A DNA stretch of 64,000 nucleotides from Burkholderiaceae bacterium (GTDB lineage Bacteria; Pseudomonadota; Gammaproteobacteria; Burkholderiales; Burkholderiaceae_C): NCBI GenBank assembly GCA_919902775.1, contig CAKKRJ010000007.1:310001-374000 (forward strand), given 5' to 3'. The position numbers and the translations under genes are program-made. A model generated the notes under the pieces. That model was not told the DNA's origin. It did no database searches and worked only from the letters and a program-made list of their open reading frames with translations. Positions 46,427 to 55,127 of this stretch are shown piece by piece; position 1 is the first letter of the stretch, and each line of letters begins with the position of its first letter.

Positions 46427-47758
46427 ATGAACGAACTGAACGCCCGTTATTTGCCACTGGATGATGCCCAGCGGCACCAGCTTCACAACGAAGTGCATGC
46501 CCGGCCATCGGCCCGGGTGCGCTTGCCGGCCTTGATCGTTTATGTGGCTGTGCTCAACGAGGGGGTGACCCGCGAACAAGAGTGGCTGCATCTGAAAAAC
46601 CTGCCCGGCCACGCCGATCTGTCGCTGGACCGCTTGCATGGCAATTTTTTGCGTTTGCGTTGTGAGGGCTTTACCGTCAAGTGGGAGCGCCACACCGAGT
46701 TCACCCGCTATTCGATTGTTCAGCCCTTGCCCGAGCACGCCCAGTGGGGTGCGGCATGCCCCGAGTTGGCATCGCACGTCGTCACTGGCAGTGCCTGGGT
46801 GCGTTCGATCCCGGGCAAAACGGTGGCGGCTATCCATTTGGGGATGCTGGCGGCCCCTGTGGATGCGCCCCATACCATCGCGCAAGCGCAAGCGTGGTTG
46901 GGCGAGGGGGCGGTGGTGGGGTCGCGCATGGGCAACACCACGGAAGGTCTGCCGCACTCTTGCGTGTTGACCCACTTCAGGCTGGGCGCTGATGGCTTTG
47001 AGCGCATGCTGGTGTTGGCCCCTGAGGAGACCAGCGAGGCCCGTGCCGGGCGCATCTCGCAGCGTTTGCTGGAGCTGGAAACTTACCGCTTGATGGCTTT
47101 GCGGGGCTTGCCTGTGGCCAAGGCCTTGTCGCCGGTGCTGTCCGATGCCGAGGCCCAACTGGCGGACATCACGGCCAGGCTGGAGCGCAAGGAGGACAGT
47201 GACCAGGCTTTGCTGGATGTGCTGGTGTCCTTGGCCGCGCGCATCGAGCGGGCCACCGCCGAGCACGGTTACCGGTTTTCGGCCACACGCGCCTACGACA
47301 CCTTGGTCAGCCAACGCATTGCCGAATTGCGTGAACGCCCCATGACCGGAACCCAGACGGTGGGTGAGTTCATGCAACGCCGCTTGTCGCCTGCCATGGC
47401 CACGGTGGCGGCCACGGCGCAACGGCTGGCGTCTTTGTCAGAGCGCGTGTCACGCACCAGTGCCTTGCTGCGCACACGGGTGGACATTGCCACCGAAGCA
47501 CAAAACCAGTTGTTGCTGGAAAAACTCACCCGTGGGCAGGACATGCAGCTCAAACTCCAGTCCACGGTGGAGGGGCTATCGATCGCGGCCATCAGCTACT
47601 ACGTGGTCAGTCTGGTGCTTTATGGCGCCAAGGCGCTGAATAAACTGGGCCTGCCTCTGCACCCCGAAATGACGGCGGGCCTGTCGATTCCACTGGTGTT
47701 GTGGGGGGTGTGGCGGACCGTGCAGCGGATTCACGCGCGGATCAACAGGAACAGCTGA
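46427..47758 (+). CDS. DUF3422 family membrane protein
   Basis: The 443-residue protein begins with the family hallmark HQLHNEVHARPSARV, followed by a long helical body and two hydrophobic segments near the C-terminus (SIAAISYYVVSLVLYGAKAL; TAGLSIPLVLWGVWRTV). Members are widespread in proteobacteria and their function is unknown. The ATG at 46427 was chosen at the usual family start. It lies downstream of ssb with its own start signals. Confidence 0.85.
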   Translation: MNELNARYLPLDDAQRHQLHNEVHARPSARVRLPALIVYVAVLNEGVTREQEWLHLKNLPGHADLSLDRLHGNFLRLRCEGFTVKWERHTEFTRYSIVQPLPEHAQWGAACPELASHVVTGSAWVRSIPGKTVAAIHLGMLAAPVDAPHTIAQAQAWLGEGAVVGSRMGNTTEGLPHSCVLTHFRLGADGFERMLVLAPEETSEARAGRISQRLLELETYRLMALRGLPVAKALSPVLSDAEAQLADITARLERKEDSDQALLDVLVSLAARIERATAEHGYRFSATRAYDTLVSQRIAELRERPMTGTQTVGEFMQRRLSPAMATVAATAQRLASLSERVSRTSALLRTRVDIATEAQNQLLLEKLTRGQDMQLKLQSTVEGLSIAAISYYVVSLVLYGAKALNKLGLPLHPEMTAGLSIPLVLWGVWRTVQRIHARINRNS

Positions 47759-47859
47759 GGCCGCTTCAGGCCCTCCCCTCTTCTTGGTGATGTGGGTGCT
47801 GTGCTAAGCTGAAATGAGAGATTTTTCACGCCGTGTGGCGGCTCATCAAAAGGACAGAC

Positions 47860-48615
47860 ATGGATCTGCAACTCAAAGGAAAAACGGCATTGGTGACTGG
47901 TGCCAGTGCGGGTATCGGAAGAGGGATTGCCAAAGCACTGGCTGCGGAAGGTGTGCATGTCGCCATATCGGCGCGGCGTGTCGACAAGCTCATGGCACTG
48001 TCAGAAGAAATCGTCGCGGCGGGCGGTTTCCAGCCGTTGGTGATCGAGGCGGATTTGTATGAGGACGATGCGGCCCAAAAAATAGCCGCTGCCGCACTGG
48101 CGGGGTTGGGGCATGTCGATATCCTGGTCAACAACGCAGGGGGCTCGCGCAGTTTCAAGGAGCTGCATGTGAGCGAAGAGGCCTGGCAAGAGGCCATCAC
48201 CTTGAATTTCCATCGACCCCGGCAGGTGGCCGATGCCTTGATTGACCAGATGATTGCGCGGCAGTGGGGGCGCATCATCAACATCACGGGCAAGAGCGAA
48301 CCCGAGCACACCAATGGCGCGTTTTGCGCCAAGGCGGGCATGCACAGTTGGGCCAAGGGCTTGTCCAGGATGGTGGGGCAACACGGTGTGACGGTGAACT
48401 GTGTCCCGCCAGGACGCATCCATTCCGAGCAGATTTTTCGCAACTACACACCCGAATACCGCCAATGGCAGTGCGAAAACGAAATCCCGATGGGCCGTTA
48501 CGGCGAGCCCGAAGACATGGCTCATTTGGTTACTTTTCTGGCATCGCCCCTGGCCAGTTACATCACGGGGGCGGTGATTCCTGTGGATGGGGGCCTGCGT
48601 AAATACCAATTTTGA
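47860..48615 (+). CDS. SDR-fold protein with atypical active site
   Basis: The 251-residue protein has the SDR cofactor motif TGASAGIG (residues 14-21), NNAGG and a C-terminal VDGG motif, so the NAD(P)-binding fold is present. At the catalytic block the sequence reads NGAFCAKAG: the Lys is kept but the residue four before it is Ala, not the usual Tyr. Either it uses another residue or it is not a standard dehydrogenase. The ATG at 47860 follows AAAGGACAG. A Bug binding-protein gene starts 54 bases downstream, which suggests a shared operon. Confidence 0.8.
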   Translation: MDLQLKGKTALVTGASAGIGRGIAKALAAEGVHVAISARRVDKLMALSEEIVAAGGFQPLVIEADLYEDDAAQKIAAAALAGLGHVDILVNNAGGSRSFKELHVSEEAWQEAITLNFHRPRQVADALIDQMIARQWGRIINITGKSEPEHTNGAFCAKAGMHSWAKGLSRMVGQHGVTVNCVPPGRIHSEQIFRNYTPEYRQWQCENEIPMGRYGEPEDMAHLVTFLASPLASYITGAVIPVDGGLRKYQF

Positions 48616-48668
48616 CGGGGCGCATCCTCTGGCATATTGAAGGTTTTCAATAGGTACAGGAGACACCC

Positions 48669-49661
48669 ATGATCCATCACTCTCGCCGTTTGTGGCTCGG
48701 CGCATGCCTGTCGGCTGCCGGGTTGTGTGCATGGCCTGTTGTGGCGCAGGCCCAGTCTGCACCGTGGCCAAGCAAGGCCATCCGTTTTGTGGTGCCCTTT
48801 GCGCCCGGCGGAACCAGTGAAATCGTGGCTCGCTCTGTGGCCGCCGAATTGACCAAGCAATTGGGGCAGAGTGTTTATGTGGAGAACAAGCCCGGCGGGG
48901 CGGGTGTGACCGCCATGCAGGATGTGGCCAAAGCGGCCCCCGATGGACACACCATCATCCTGACCCACGTGGGGACGCTGGCGGTGAACCCCTACATGTT
49001 GAAAAGCCAGCCCTACGACGTGGACAAAGATTTTGTGCCGGTGACTTTGTTGGCCAAGGTGCCCAATGTGTTTGTGATCCATCCCGACGTCCCGGCCAAA
49101 AACTTCAAGGAATTTGTGGATTACGCCAAGGCCCATCCTGGCCAGTTGAACTATGGTTCGGCCGGCAACGCCAGTGCGGGTCATTTGGCCATGGAATACC
49201 TGAAGCTGGTCACAGGCATGTACATCACGCACATCCCTTACCGTGGGACAGGGCCGCAGTTGACCGATCTGTTGGCTGGGCGCACGCAGGCGTCCTCTGC
49301 AGGCATGCCGGCGTTGGGCGCGCACATTCGCAGTGGCAAATTGCGCCCGATCGCGGTGGGGACACAACAGCGCATCGCGGCCATGCCGGATGTGCCCACC
49401 GTGGCCGAGTTGGGTTTCAAAGAGTTTGAAACATCGCAGTGGTATGGCATCCATGTGCCTGCAGGCACGCCCCCCGAGATCGTCAAGCGCTTGCAGGAAG
49501 AGTCGCTCAAGGCGCTCAAATCGAGTGCCGTGACCGAACGTTTTGCCACGGACAACGCGGTGCGTGGCGGTGGTCCTTCGGGTGAGTACGCAGCGTTCAT
49601 CAAGAACGAGCAACGCATCTGGAGCGATATCGTGAAACGTGCAGGCATCAAGCCGGACTGA
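48669..49661 (+). CDS. Bug-family (TctC-like) periplasmic binding protein 1
   Basis: The 330-residue protein has a signal peptide (CLSAAGLCAWPVVAQAQ) and the Bug family features PSKAIRFVVPFAPGGTSEIVAR, VENKPGGAGV, APDGHTI and HIPYRGTGPQLTDLLAGRTQ. Bug proteins bind carboxylates such as citrate or aromatic acids in the periplasm and deliver them to tripartite tricarboxylate transporters. No TctA/TctB partners are nearby, which is usual for these numerous orphan proteins. It converges on the LysR gene, ending 10 bases from it. Confidence 0.9.
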   Translation: MIHHSRRLWLGACLSAAGLCAWPVVAQAQSAPWPSKAIRFVVPFAPGGTSEIVARSVAAELTKQLGQSVYVENKPGGAGVTAMQDVAKAAPDGHTIILTHVGTLAVNPYMLKSQPYDVDKDFVPVTLLAKVPNVFVIHPDVPAKNFKEFVDYAKAHPGQLNYGSAGNASAGHLAMEYLKLVTGMYITHIPYRGTGPQLTDLLAGRTQASSAGMPALGAHIRSGKLRPIAVGTQQRIAAMPDVPTVAELGFKEFETSQWYGIHVPAGTPPEIVKRLQEESLKALKSSAVTERFATDNAVRGGGPSGEYAAFIKNEQRIWSDIVKRAGIKPD

Positions 49662-49670
49662 TGCCTTGGG

Positions 49671-50585
49671 CTAAAGGCCACTGATTTTGCGTTTCCTCAG
49701 TGCCTCAAACAAATGGTCGTGAAACATGGCCGCGGCCGGACGCAAGGTGGTGCCTTGTTTTTTCAATAAGCCCAAGCTGCGCGAAATGGTGGGGTTTTTC
49801 AAAGGCAGGCCAATGACGACGGGGTGATTGGTGGGCAGTGCCGTGCGCGGGACGGCGGCGATGCCCAGCCCGGCCTCCACCATGCCCAGCAGGGTGCCGA
49901 TGTGGCTGACTTCGAAAGCATAGTTGGGAATCAAACCGACCTTGCTCATGACATCGTCCAGCAATTGGCGATTGCCGCTGCTGCGTGCAACAGAAATCAG
50001 CCGCTCGTTTTCAATTTGCGACCACGTGACGCTTTTGCGGCGGGCCAACGCGTGATCGCGTCGCATGGCGACGACAAACGGATCGTTGTGAATGCCTTCG
50101 AAAGTGATTTCCGGCATCAAGGTGTTCATGAATCCGATGCCAAAGTCAGATTCACCCGTCAACACACTTTGCAGGGTCTGGTTCATGGATTCGTCAATGA
50201 CCCGGATTCGGATGGAGGGGTATTTGACAGAAAAGCTGCTGATGACATGGGGCAAAAAATACAAAGCAGCAGAGGGAACACACGCCACCGTGACGCGTCC
50301 GCTGCGTGTGGCTGCGATGTCCGAAATACCCAAGATGGCAGATTCCAGATCATCAATCGCCGCGCGCGCTCTGTCGAGAAAGATGCGGCCAATGCTGGTC
50401 AATTCGACTTCGCGCGTGGTGCGGTTGAACAGTCGCGTGCCAATGATGGACTCCAATTTTTCGATGCGTCGACTGAGCGCGGGCGGCGACAGATGGATGT
50501 GCTCGGCGGCCGCCCGGAAGCTGCCGCGTTCGGCGACCGCAATGAAGGCTTGAAGTTGTTGTAAATCGAAATTGATGTGTCTCAT
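49671..50585 (-). CDS. LysR family transcriptional regulator
   Basis: The 304-residue protein has an N-terminal HTH (DLQQLQAFIAVAERGSFRAAAEHIHLSPPALSRRIEKLE) and a C-terminal periplasmic-binding-like effector domain. It is divergent from the Bug2-PrpF/Bug-tcuAB operon with 97 bases between starts, the classic LysR arrangement, so it probably regulates that operon in response to its substrate or an intermediate. Confidence 0.92.
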   Translation of the reverse strand: MRHINFDLQQLQAFIAVAERGSFRAAAEHIHLSPPALSRRIEKLESIIGTRLFNRTTREVELTSIGRIFLDRARAAIDDLESAILGISDIAATRSGRVTVACVPSAALYFLPHVISSFSVKYPSIRIRVIDESMNQTLQSVLTGESDFGIGFMNTLMPEITFEGIHNDPFVVAMRRDHALARRKSVTWSQIENERLISVARSSGNRQLLDDVMSKVGLIPNYAFEVSHIGTLLGMVEAGLGIAAVPRTALPTNHPVVIGLPLKNPTISRSLGLLKKQGTTLRPAAAMFHDHLFEALRKRKISGL

Positions 50586-50602
50586 GCATCAATGATATTA
50601 AA

Positions 50603-50612
50603 AATTGCAATT
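50603..50612. promoter_or_regulatory. Candidate LysR operator palindrome
   Basis: AATTGCAATT is a perfect 10-base palindrome in the 97-base gap between the divergent lysR and Bug2 genes, within an AT-rich stretch. Placement suits LysR binding; the assignment is inference. Confidence 0.35.
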
Positions 50613-50682
50613 CAACAAAAACGAAATTTCCTGCACCATTCGCCGACTTTGAAAACAAGCACAGCGCATTGAAAGGTTTGGT

Positions 50683-51642
50683 ATGAAATTGAATGTGAAA
50701 TGGGTGGCCGGACTGGCCTTGGTGGCGACCTGCAGCTGGACTGTGGCGCAATCGGAAAAACCACTGGTCATCGTGGTGCCGACGGCCGCTGGCGGTGGCA
50801 ATGACGCGATGGCCAGAACCATTGGGCAAAAATTGGGGGTGCTGCTCAATCGGTCCGTGATCGTGGACAACAAGGCTGGCGCGAACGGTGCGTTGGCGGC
50901 TGAGTTTGTGGCCAAAGCGGCGCCCGATGGCAACACCCTCATGTTCGGGTACATCGCGACTCACGCCATGAACCCGGCTTTGCAAAAGCTGCGTTACGAC
51001 CCCGTGAAGGATTTTGAACCTGTCGGATTGGTCGGGTATTCGCCCACGCTCATGGTGGTCAATCCCGCGATGAAGGTCAAGGATGTGAAGGATTTGGTCC
51101 GGGTTTTGAAGGACAAGCCGGACCAGTTCAGCGTCGCATCCGCAGGCAATGGCACGGCCCCCCACTTTGCGGCTGAATTGTTCAAGCTGTCGACGCAAAC
51201 AAGCTTGCTGCATGTGCCTTACAAAGGTTCTGCACCCGCAGTCAATGACACCATTGGCGGGCAAACACACGTCATGTTTCCCAGTTTGTTCACGGGGACA
51301 CCTTTTGTAAAGGCGGGGCGCTTGCAAGCACTGGCCATCGCCGGCAATAAACGTTCGGCGCTGCTGCCAGATGTGCCGACGTTGAAAGAAATGGGCGTGG
51401 ACGGTGTCGAGGTGGACCAGTGGTACGCGATTTTTGCACCAGCCAAAACGCCGAAAGAGGTCGTTGTCAAGCTGAATCAGGCGCTGAACAAGGTGCTCGA
51501 TGACAAGGAAATCATCAAGCGCATTGAAGGGCATGGGGCCGATGTTGAAACCAGTACGCCGGAGCAACTGGGGGACATGGTGCGCAAGGATTTGGTCAAG
51601 TGGCGCCAAGTGGTGCAGCGCGCCAAATTGCAGGCCGACTGA
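50683..51642 (+). CDS. Bug-family periplasmic binding protein 2
   Basis: The 319-residue protein has a signal peptide (VAGLALVATCSWTVAQS) and the Bug fold: VIVVPTAAGGGNDAMARTIG, VDNKAGANGALAAEF, APDGNTLMFGYIATHAMNP, HVPYKGSAPAVNDTIGGQ and SLF near a hydrophobic ligand pocket. It closely resembles the Bug domain fused in the next gene (shared FGYIATH, VGLxGYSP and MFPSLF), pointing to tandem duplication. It is the first gene of the operon and starts 97 bases from lysR; the next start lies just after its stop. Confidence 0.9.
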   Translation: MKLNVKWVAGLALVATCSWTVAQSEKPLVIVVPTAAGGGNDAMARTIGQKLGVLLNRSVIVDNKAGANGALAAEFVAKAAPDGNTLMFGYIATHAMNPALQKLRYDPVKDFEPVGLVGYSPTLMVVNPAMKVKDVKDLVRVLKDKPDQFSVASAGNGTAPHFAAELFKLSTQTSLLHVPYKGSAPAVNDTIGGQTHVMFPSLFTGTPFVKAGRLQALAIAGNKRSALLPDVPTLKEMGVDGVEVDQWYAIFAPAKTPKEVVVKLNQALNKVLDDKEIIKRIEGHGADVETSTPEQLGDMVRKDLVKWRQVVQRAKLQAD

Positions 51643-51643
51643 C

Positions 51644-53674
51644 ATGTCCACTGTGAATCGAAAAATCCCTTGCGTGCTGATGCGCGCAGGGACATCGCGT
51701 GGGCCCTTCTTCCTCAAGGAGTGGTTGCCTTCGGATCCTGCTCTGCGCGATCAGGCGCTGATTGGCGCCATTGGCGCGTCAGATCCTTTGCAGCTGGACG
51801 GGTTGGGGGGCAACAGCACGCTCAACAGCAAGGTGGCGATCGTCTCGCGCTCGACCTTGCCCGATTGTGATTTGGACTATTTGTTTGCCCAGGTGGGGGT
51901 CGGCCACCAATCGGTGGATACACGCCCCAATTGCGGCAACATGCTGTCGGGTGTGGCGCCCTTTGCCATTGAACAGGGTTTGATTGAAGCGCAAGTGGGC
52001 ACAACGACCGTGCGCATCCACAACGTCAACACCGGCGCCAAGATCGATGCGACGGTTCAAACGCCAGGGGGGCGGGTGACTTACGAAGGGTCCGCTCGAA
52101 TCGATGGCGTCGCAGGGACGGCCGCACCTGTTTTGTTGAATTTTCTGGACGCCTGGGGAGCCGTGACCGGGAAGCTGTTTCCAACCGGGCAGCGCATGGA
52201 GCAGATCAACGGTGTCGAGGTGACGTGCATTGACGCCGCCATGCCTTTGATGATTGTGCGCGCCCAAGACCTGGGCTTGACGGGACGGGAGCGACCCGCA
52301 GAGCTGGATGCCAACAGTGAGATGCTGGCGAAACTGGAGGCCATGCGGCTGGAGGCCGGTCTGCGCATGGGCTTGGGCGATGTCTCTGGAAGCGTCGTGC
52401 CAAAACCCGTGCTGGTCAGCCCAGGGGACGACGCCGACAGCATTGTGTCCAGGTATTTCACCCCGCATCGATGCCATGTCTCCCATGCCGTGACGGGGGC
52501 CATTGGTGTGGGTACCGCTTTTGCGCTGCCAGGCACCGTCGCCTCGGGTGGTGCAAGGACATCCGGGCGACATGTACTTGCGGTGGTGCATCCCCAGGGG
52601 CAGATCGAGCTGGATGTGGCGTTGTTGGGGGAAGGTGTGGATGCCGTGGTGCAAAAGGCGGCTTTGGTGCGCACGGTGCGAAAAATCATGCAGGGCGAAT
52701 TGCACCTGCCGGAGTATGTGTTTTCATCCGATGCCAAGGCTGCGTTGAGCGCAAACACAACGGCTTATCCGAGCGAGGAAATCACCATCATCGTGCCCAC
52801 CAGTGCGGGTGGCGGCAACGACACGATGGCGCGCATTCTGACCCGCAAATTGGGGCCTGAGCTGGGGCAGTCCGTCCAAGTCGACAACCGGGCCGGGGCC
52901 AATGGCAGTGTCGCCGCCGAATTCGTCGCGGCCGCACGGCCGGATGGGCACACTTTGATGTTTGGCTACATTGCAACGCATGGCATCAATCCCGTCATGC
53001 AAGAGGTGCGCTATTCCCCGCTGAATGATTTTCGTCCGGTGGGCCTGATTGGCTATTCCCCGAGCCTGTTGGTGGTGAATGCCCAACTCTCCGTCCGGTC
53101 CATTCATGAGCTGATCGATGCCATTCGAACGCATTCCCAGACCATGACGTATGCCTCGGCGGGAGAGGGGACGGTGCCTCATCTGGCGGCTGAAATTTTC
53201 CTGAATCGGCATGGGGTCGTCGTCGAAGGGGTGACGCATGCCGGCGCGGCACCGGCCATCAATTCCATTGTGCGTGGGCAGACGCAATGGATGTTTCCCA
53301 GTTTGTTCAGTGCCCTGCCTTACCTCAAGACGGGCAAGCTCAGGCCCTTGGCGGTGGCAGGGGTGAGCCGATTGAAGGCTTGGCCGGATGTGCCCACGTT
53401 CAGTGAATTGGGACTGAACGAGCTGGACTTGACGCAGTGGTACGGTTTGTTTGCCCCAGCCCAGACGCCGGATGCCATCATCGCGCAACTGAATGCGGCG
53501 CTCAACCGCGTGTTGGGTGATGCTGACATCGTGAACCGGATGTCGCAAGACGGTGCCCAAGTTCAGACCAGTACGCCCGAAGAGCTGCGCCAGCATGTCA
53601 TGGGAGAGCTGGCGCGTTGGTCGGGTGTGCTGTCGAAATTTCAGGTTTCCGATACAGTCGACGCCGTGTCATAA
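51644..53674 (+). CDS. PrpF-like isomerase fused to a signal-less Bug domain
   Basis: One uninterrupted 676-residue frame. Residues 1-360 are a complete PrpF/GalD-like isomerase (CVLMRAGTSRGPFF, LDGLGGNSTLNSKVAIV, RPNCGNMLSGVAPFAIE with the catalytic Cys97, HAVTGAIGVGTAF), ending at the usual LHLPEYVF. After an 18-residue linker, residues 379-676 form a full Bug binding-protein domain (IIVPTSAGGGNDTMARIL, VDNRAGANGSVAAEF, MFGYIATHGINP, MFPSLFSALPYL) with no signal peptide. PrpF-like enzymes isomerise double bonds of aconitate-type acids in the cytoplasm. The Bug part would therefore be cytoplasmic, perhaps substrate-sensing, or a relic of gene fusion. The ATG at 51644 lies 2 bases after the Bug2 stop. 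Confidence 0.88.
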   Translation: MSTVNRKIPCVLMRAGTSRGPFFLKEWLPSDPALRDQALIGAIGASDPLQLDGLGGNSTLNSKVAIVSRSTLPDCDLDYLFAQVGVGHQSVDTRPNCGNMLSGVAPFAIEQGLIEAQVGTTTVRIHNVNTGAKIDATVQTPGGRVTYEGSARIDGVAGTAAPVLLNFLDAWGAVTGKLFPTGQRMEQINGVEVTCIDAAMPLMIVRAQDLGLTGRERPAELDANSEMLAKLEAMRLEAGLRMGLGDVSGSVVPKPVLVSPGDDADSIVSRYFTPHRCHVSHAVTGAIGVGTAFALPGTVASGGARTSGRHVLAVVHPQGQIELDVALLGEGVDAVVQKAALVRTVRKIMQGELHLPEYVFSSDAKAALSANTTAYPSEEITIIVPTSAGGGNDTMARILTRKLGPELGQSVQVDNRAGANGSVAAEFVAAARPDGHTLMFGYIATHGINPVMQEVRYSPLNDFRPVGLIGYSPSLLVVNAQLSVRSIHELIDAIRTHSQTMTYASAGEGTVPHLAAEIFLNRHGVVVEGVTHAGAAPAINSIVRGQTQWMFPSLFSALPYLKTGKLRPLAVAGVSRLKAWPDVPTFSELGLNELDLTQWYGLFAPAQTPDAIIAQLNAALNRVLGDADIVNRMSQDGAQVQTSTPEELRQHVMGELARWSGVLSKFQVSDTVDAVS

Positions 53675-53681
53675 ACAGGGT

Positions 53682-55127
53682 ATGGAAACCATGGTGGTCG
53701 ATGTTTTGGTGATCGGTGGCGGCAATGCCGCCCTTTGCTCGGCCTTGATGGCCCGGGAGGCCGGCGCCACGGTGCGGGTGCTTGAATCGGCGCCGCGTGC
53801 CTGGCGGGGCGGCAATTCGGCGCACACCCGCAACCTGCGCTGCATGCACGATGCGCCGCAGGATGTGTTGGTGGATGCTTACTCTGAAGAAGAGTTTTGG
53901 CAAGACCTGCTCAAAGTGACCGGGGGGCTGACCAATGAGCACCTGGCGCGCCTGGTGATCCGGCATTCGGCGACCTGCAGGCCCTGGATGGTCAAGCATG
54001 GCGTGCGTTTTCAACCTTCCTTGTCGGGGGCTTTGCATACGGCCCGCACCAATGCGTTTTTCATGGGCGGTGGCAAGGCCCTCGTGAACGCCTATTACAG
54101 AAGTGCCGAAAGCTTGGGGGTTCAGGTCGATTACAACGCCGAGGTTGATCAGATCGAGCTGGATGCCGGGCGGTTTGTGGCCGCCTCGGTCATGCACAAA
54201 TTGCCAGACGGTTCGGTTCGCCGTGAGCGCATTGAGGCCGGTGCTTGTGTGCTGGCTGCGGGGGGCTTTGAGTCCAACCGTGCATGGCTGCGCGAAGCCT
54301 GGGGACAAAACGAGCGCGGGGAATACCCCGCCGACCAGTTCTTGATCCGTGGCACACGTTACAACCAAGGGGTGTTGCTCAAACACCTGCTGGCGCAGGG
54401 TGCAGACCGCATCGGTGACGCGACCCAGGCCCACATGGTGGCGATCGATGCGCGGGCACCTCTTTACGACGGCGGCATTTGCACGCGCATTGATTGCGTG
54501 TCGTTGGGGGTCGTGGTCAACCGTGACGCGCGTCGCTTTGACGATGAGGGGGAAGACTTCTGGCCCAAACGCTATGCCATCTGGGGCCGTTTGGTGGCGC
54601 AGCAACCCGGACAGGTGGCGTATTCCATCATCGATGCCAAAGCGGTCGGGCGCTTCATGCCGCCTGTGTTTGAAGGGACGCAGGCGAACAGCCTGCCCGA
54701 GCTGGCCCGCAAGTTGGGCTTGGACGAGCACGTTTTCATGCAAAGCATGAACGATTACAACCAGGCTTGTCGTGTCGGCACGTTCGACCACACGGCCCTG
54801 GATGATTGCCACACCGAGGGGCTCAGTCCAGCCAAGACGCATTGGGCTCGCCCCATCGATACGGCACCGTTTTATGCGTATGCGGTGCGCCCCGGTGTGA
54901 CGTTCACCTACTTGGGATTGAAAACCGATGACACCGCAGCCGTGCATTTCAACAAGGTGCCCAGTCCCAACTTGTTTGTGGCGGGCGAAATGATGGCGGG
55001 CAATGTGCTCGGCAAGGGCTATACCGCCGGCGTGGGCATGACCATCGGGACGGCCTTTGGGCGCATTGCGGGAGAGCAAGCGGCGCGCGCAGCACTGAAA
55101 CAGGGAGTGGCCCATGCAAACGCTTGA
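53682..55127 (+). CDS. tcuA: Tricarballylate dehydrogenase-like FAD protein TcuA
   Basis: The 481-residue flavoprotein has an N-terminal FAD-binding motif ([22 protein letters not shown]), [10 protein letters not shown], and the C-terminal [25 protein letters not shown] motif of the fumarate reductase/succinate dehydrogenase flavoprotein group. TcuA oxidises tricarballylate to cis-aconitate, passing electrons to TcuB. The ATG at 53682 is chosen; the in-frame extension upstream overlaps the fused gene. tcuB overlaps its 3' end by 14 bases. Confidence 0.9.
   Translation: METMVVDVLVIGGGNAALCSALMAREAGATVRVLESAPRAWRGGNSAHTRNLRCMHDAPQDVLVDAYSEEEFWQDLLKVTGGLTNEHLARLVIRHSATCRPWMVKHGVRFQPSLSGALHTARTNAFFMGGGKALVNAYYRSAESLGVQVDYNAEVDQIELDAGRFVAASVMHKLPDGSVRRERIEAGACVLAAGGFESNRAWLREAWGQNERGEYPADQFLIRGTRYNQGVLLKHLLAQGADRIGDATQAHMVAIDARAPLYDGGICTRIDCVSLGVVVNRDARRFDDEGEDFWPKRYAIWGRLVAQQPGQVAYSIIDAKAVGRFMPPVFEGTQANSLPELARKLGLDEHVFMQSMNDYNQACRVGTFDHTALDDCHTEGLSPAKTHWARPIDTAPFYAYAVRPGVTFTYLGLKTDDTAAVHFNKVPSPNLFVAGEMMAGNVLGKGYTAGVGMTIGTAFGRIAGEQAARAALKQGVAHANA

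Noticed and set aside
52751..52756. A possible internal start for the Bug domain of the fused gene (TTG near 52743 preceded by AAGG).
   Set aside because: A protein starting there would still lack a signal peptide, and the frame is continuous with the isomerase; noted only as a test for the fusion.
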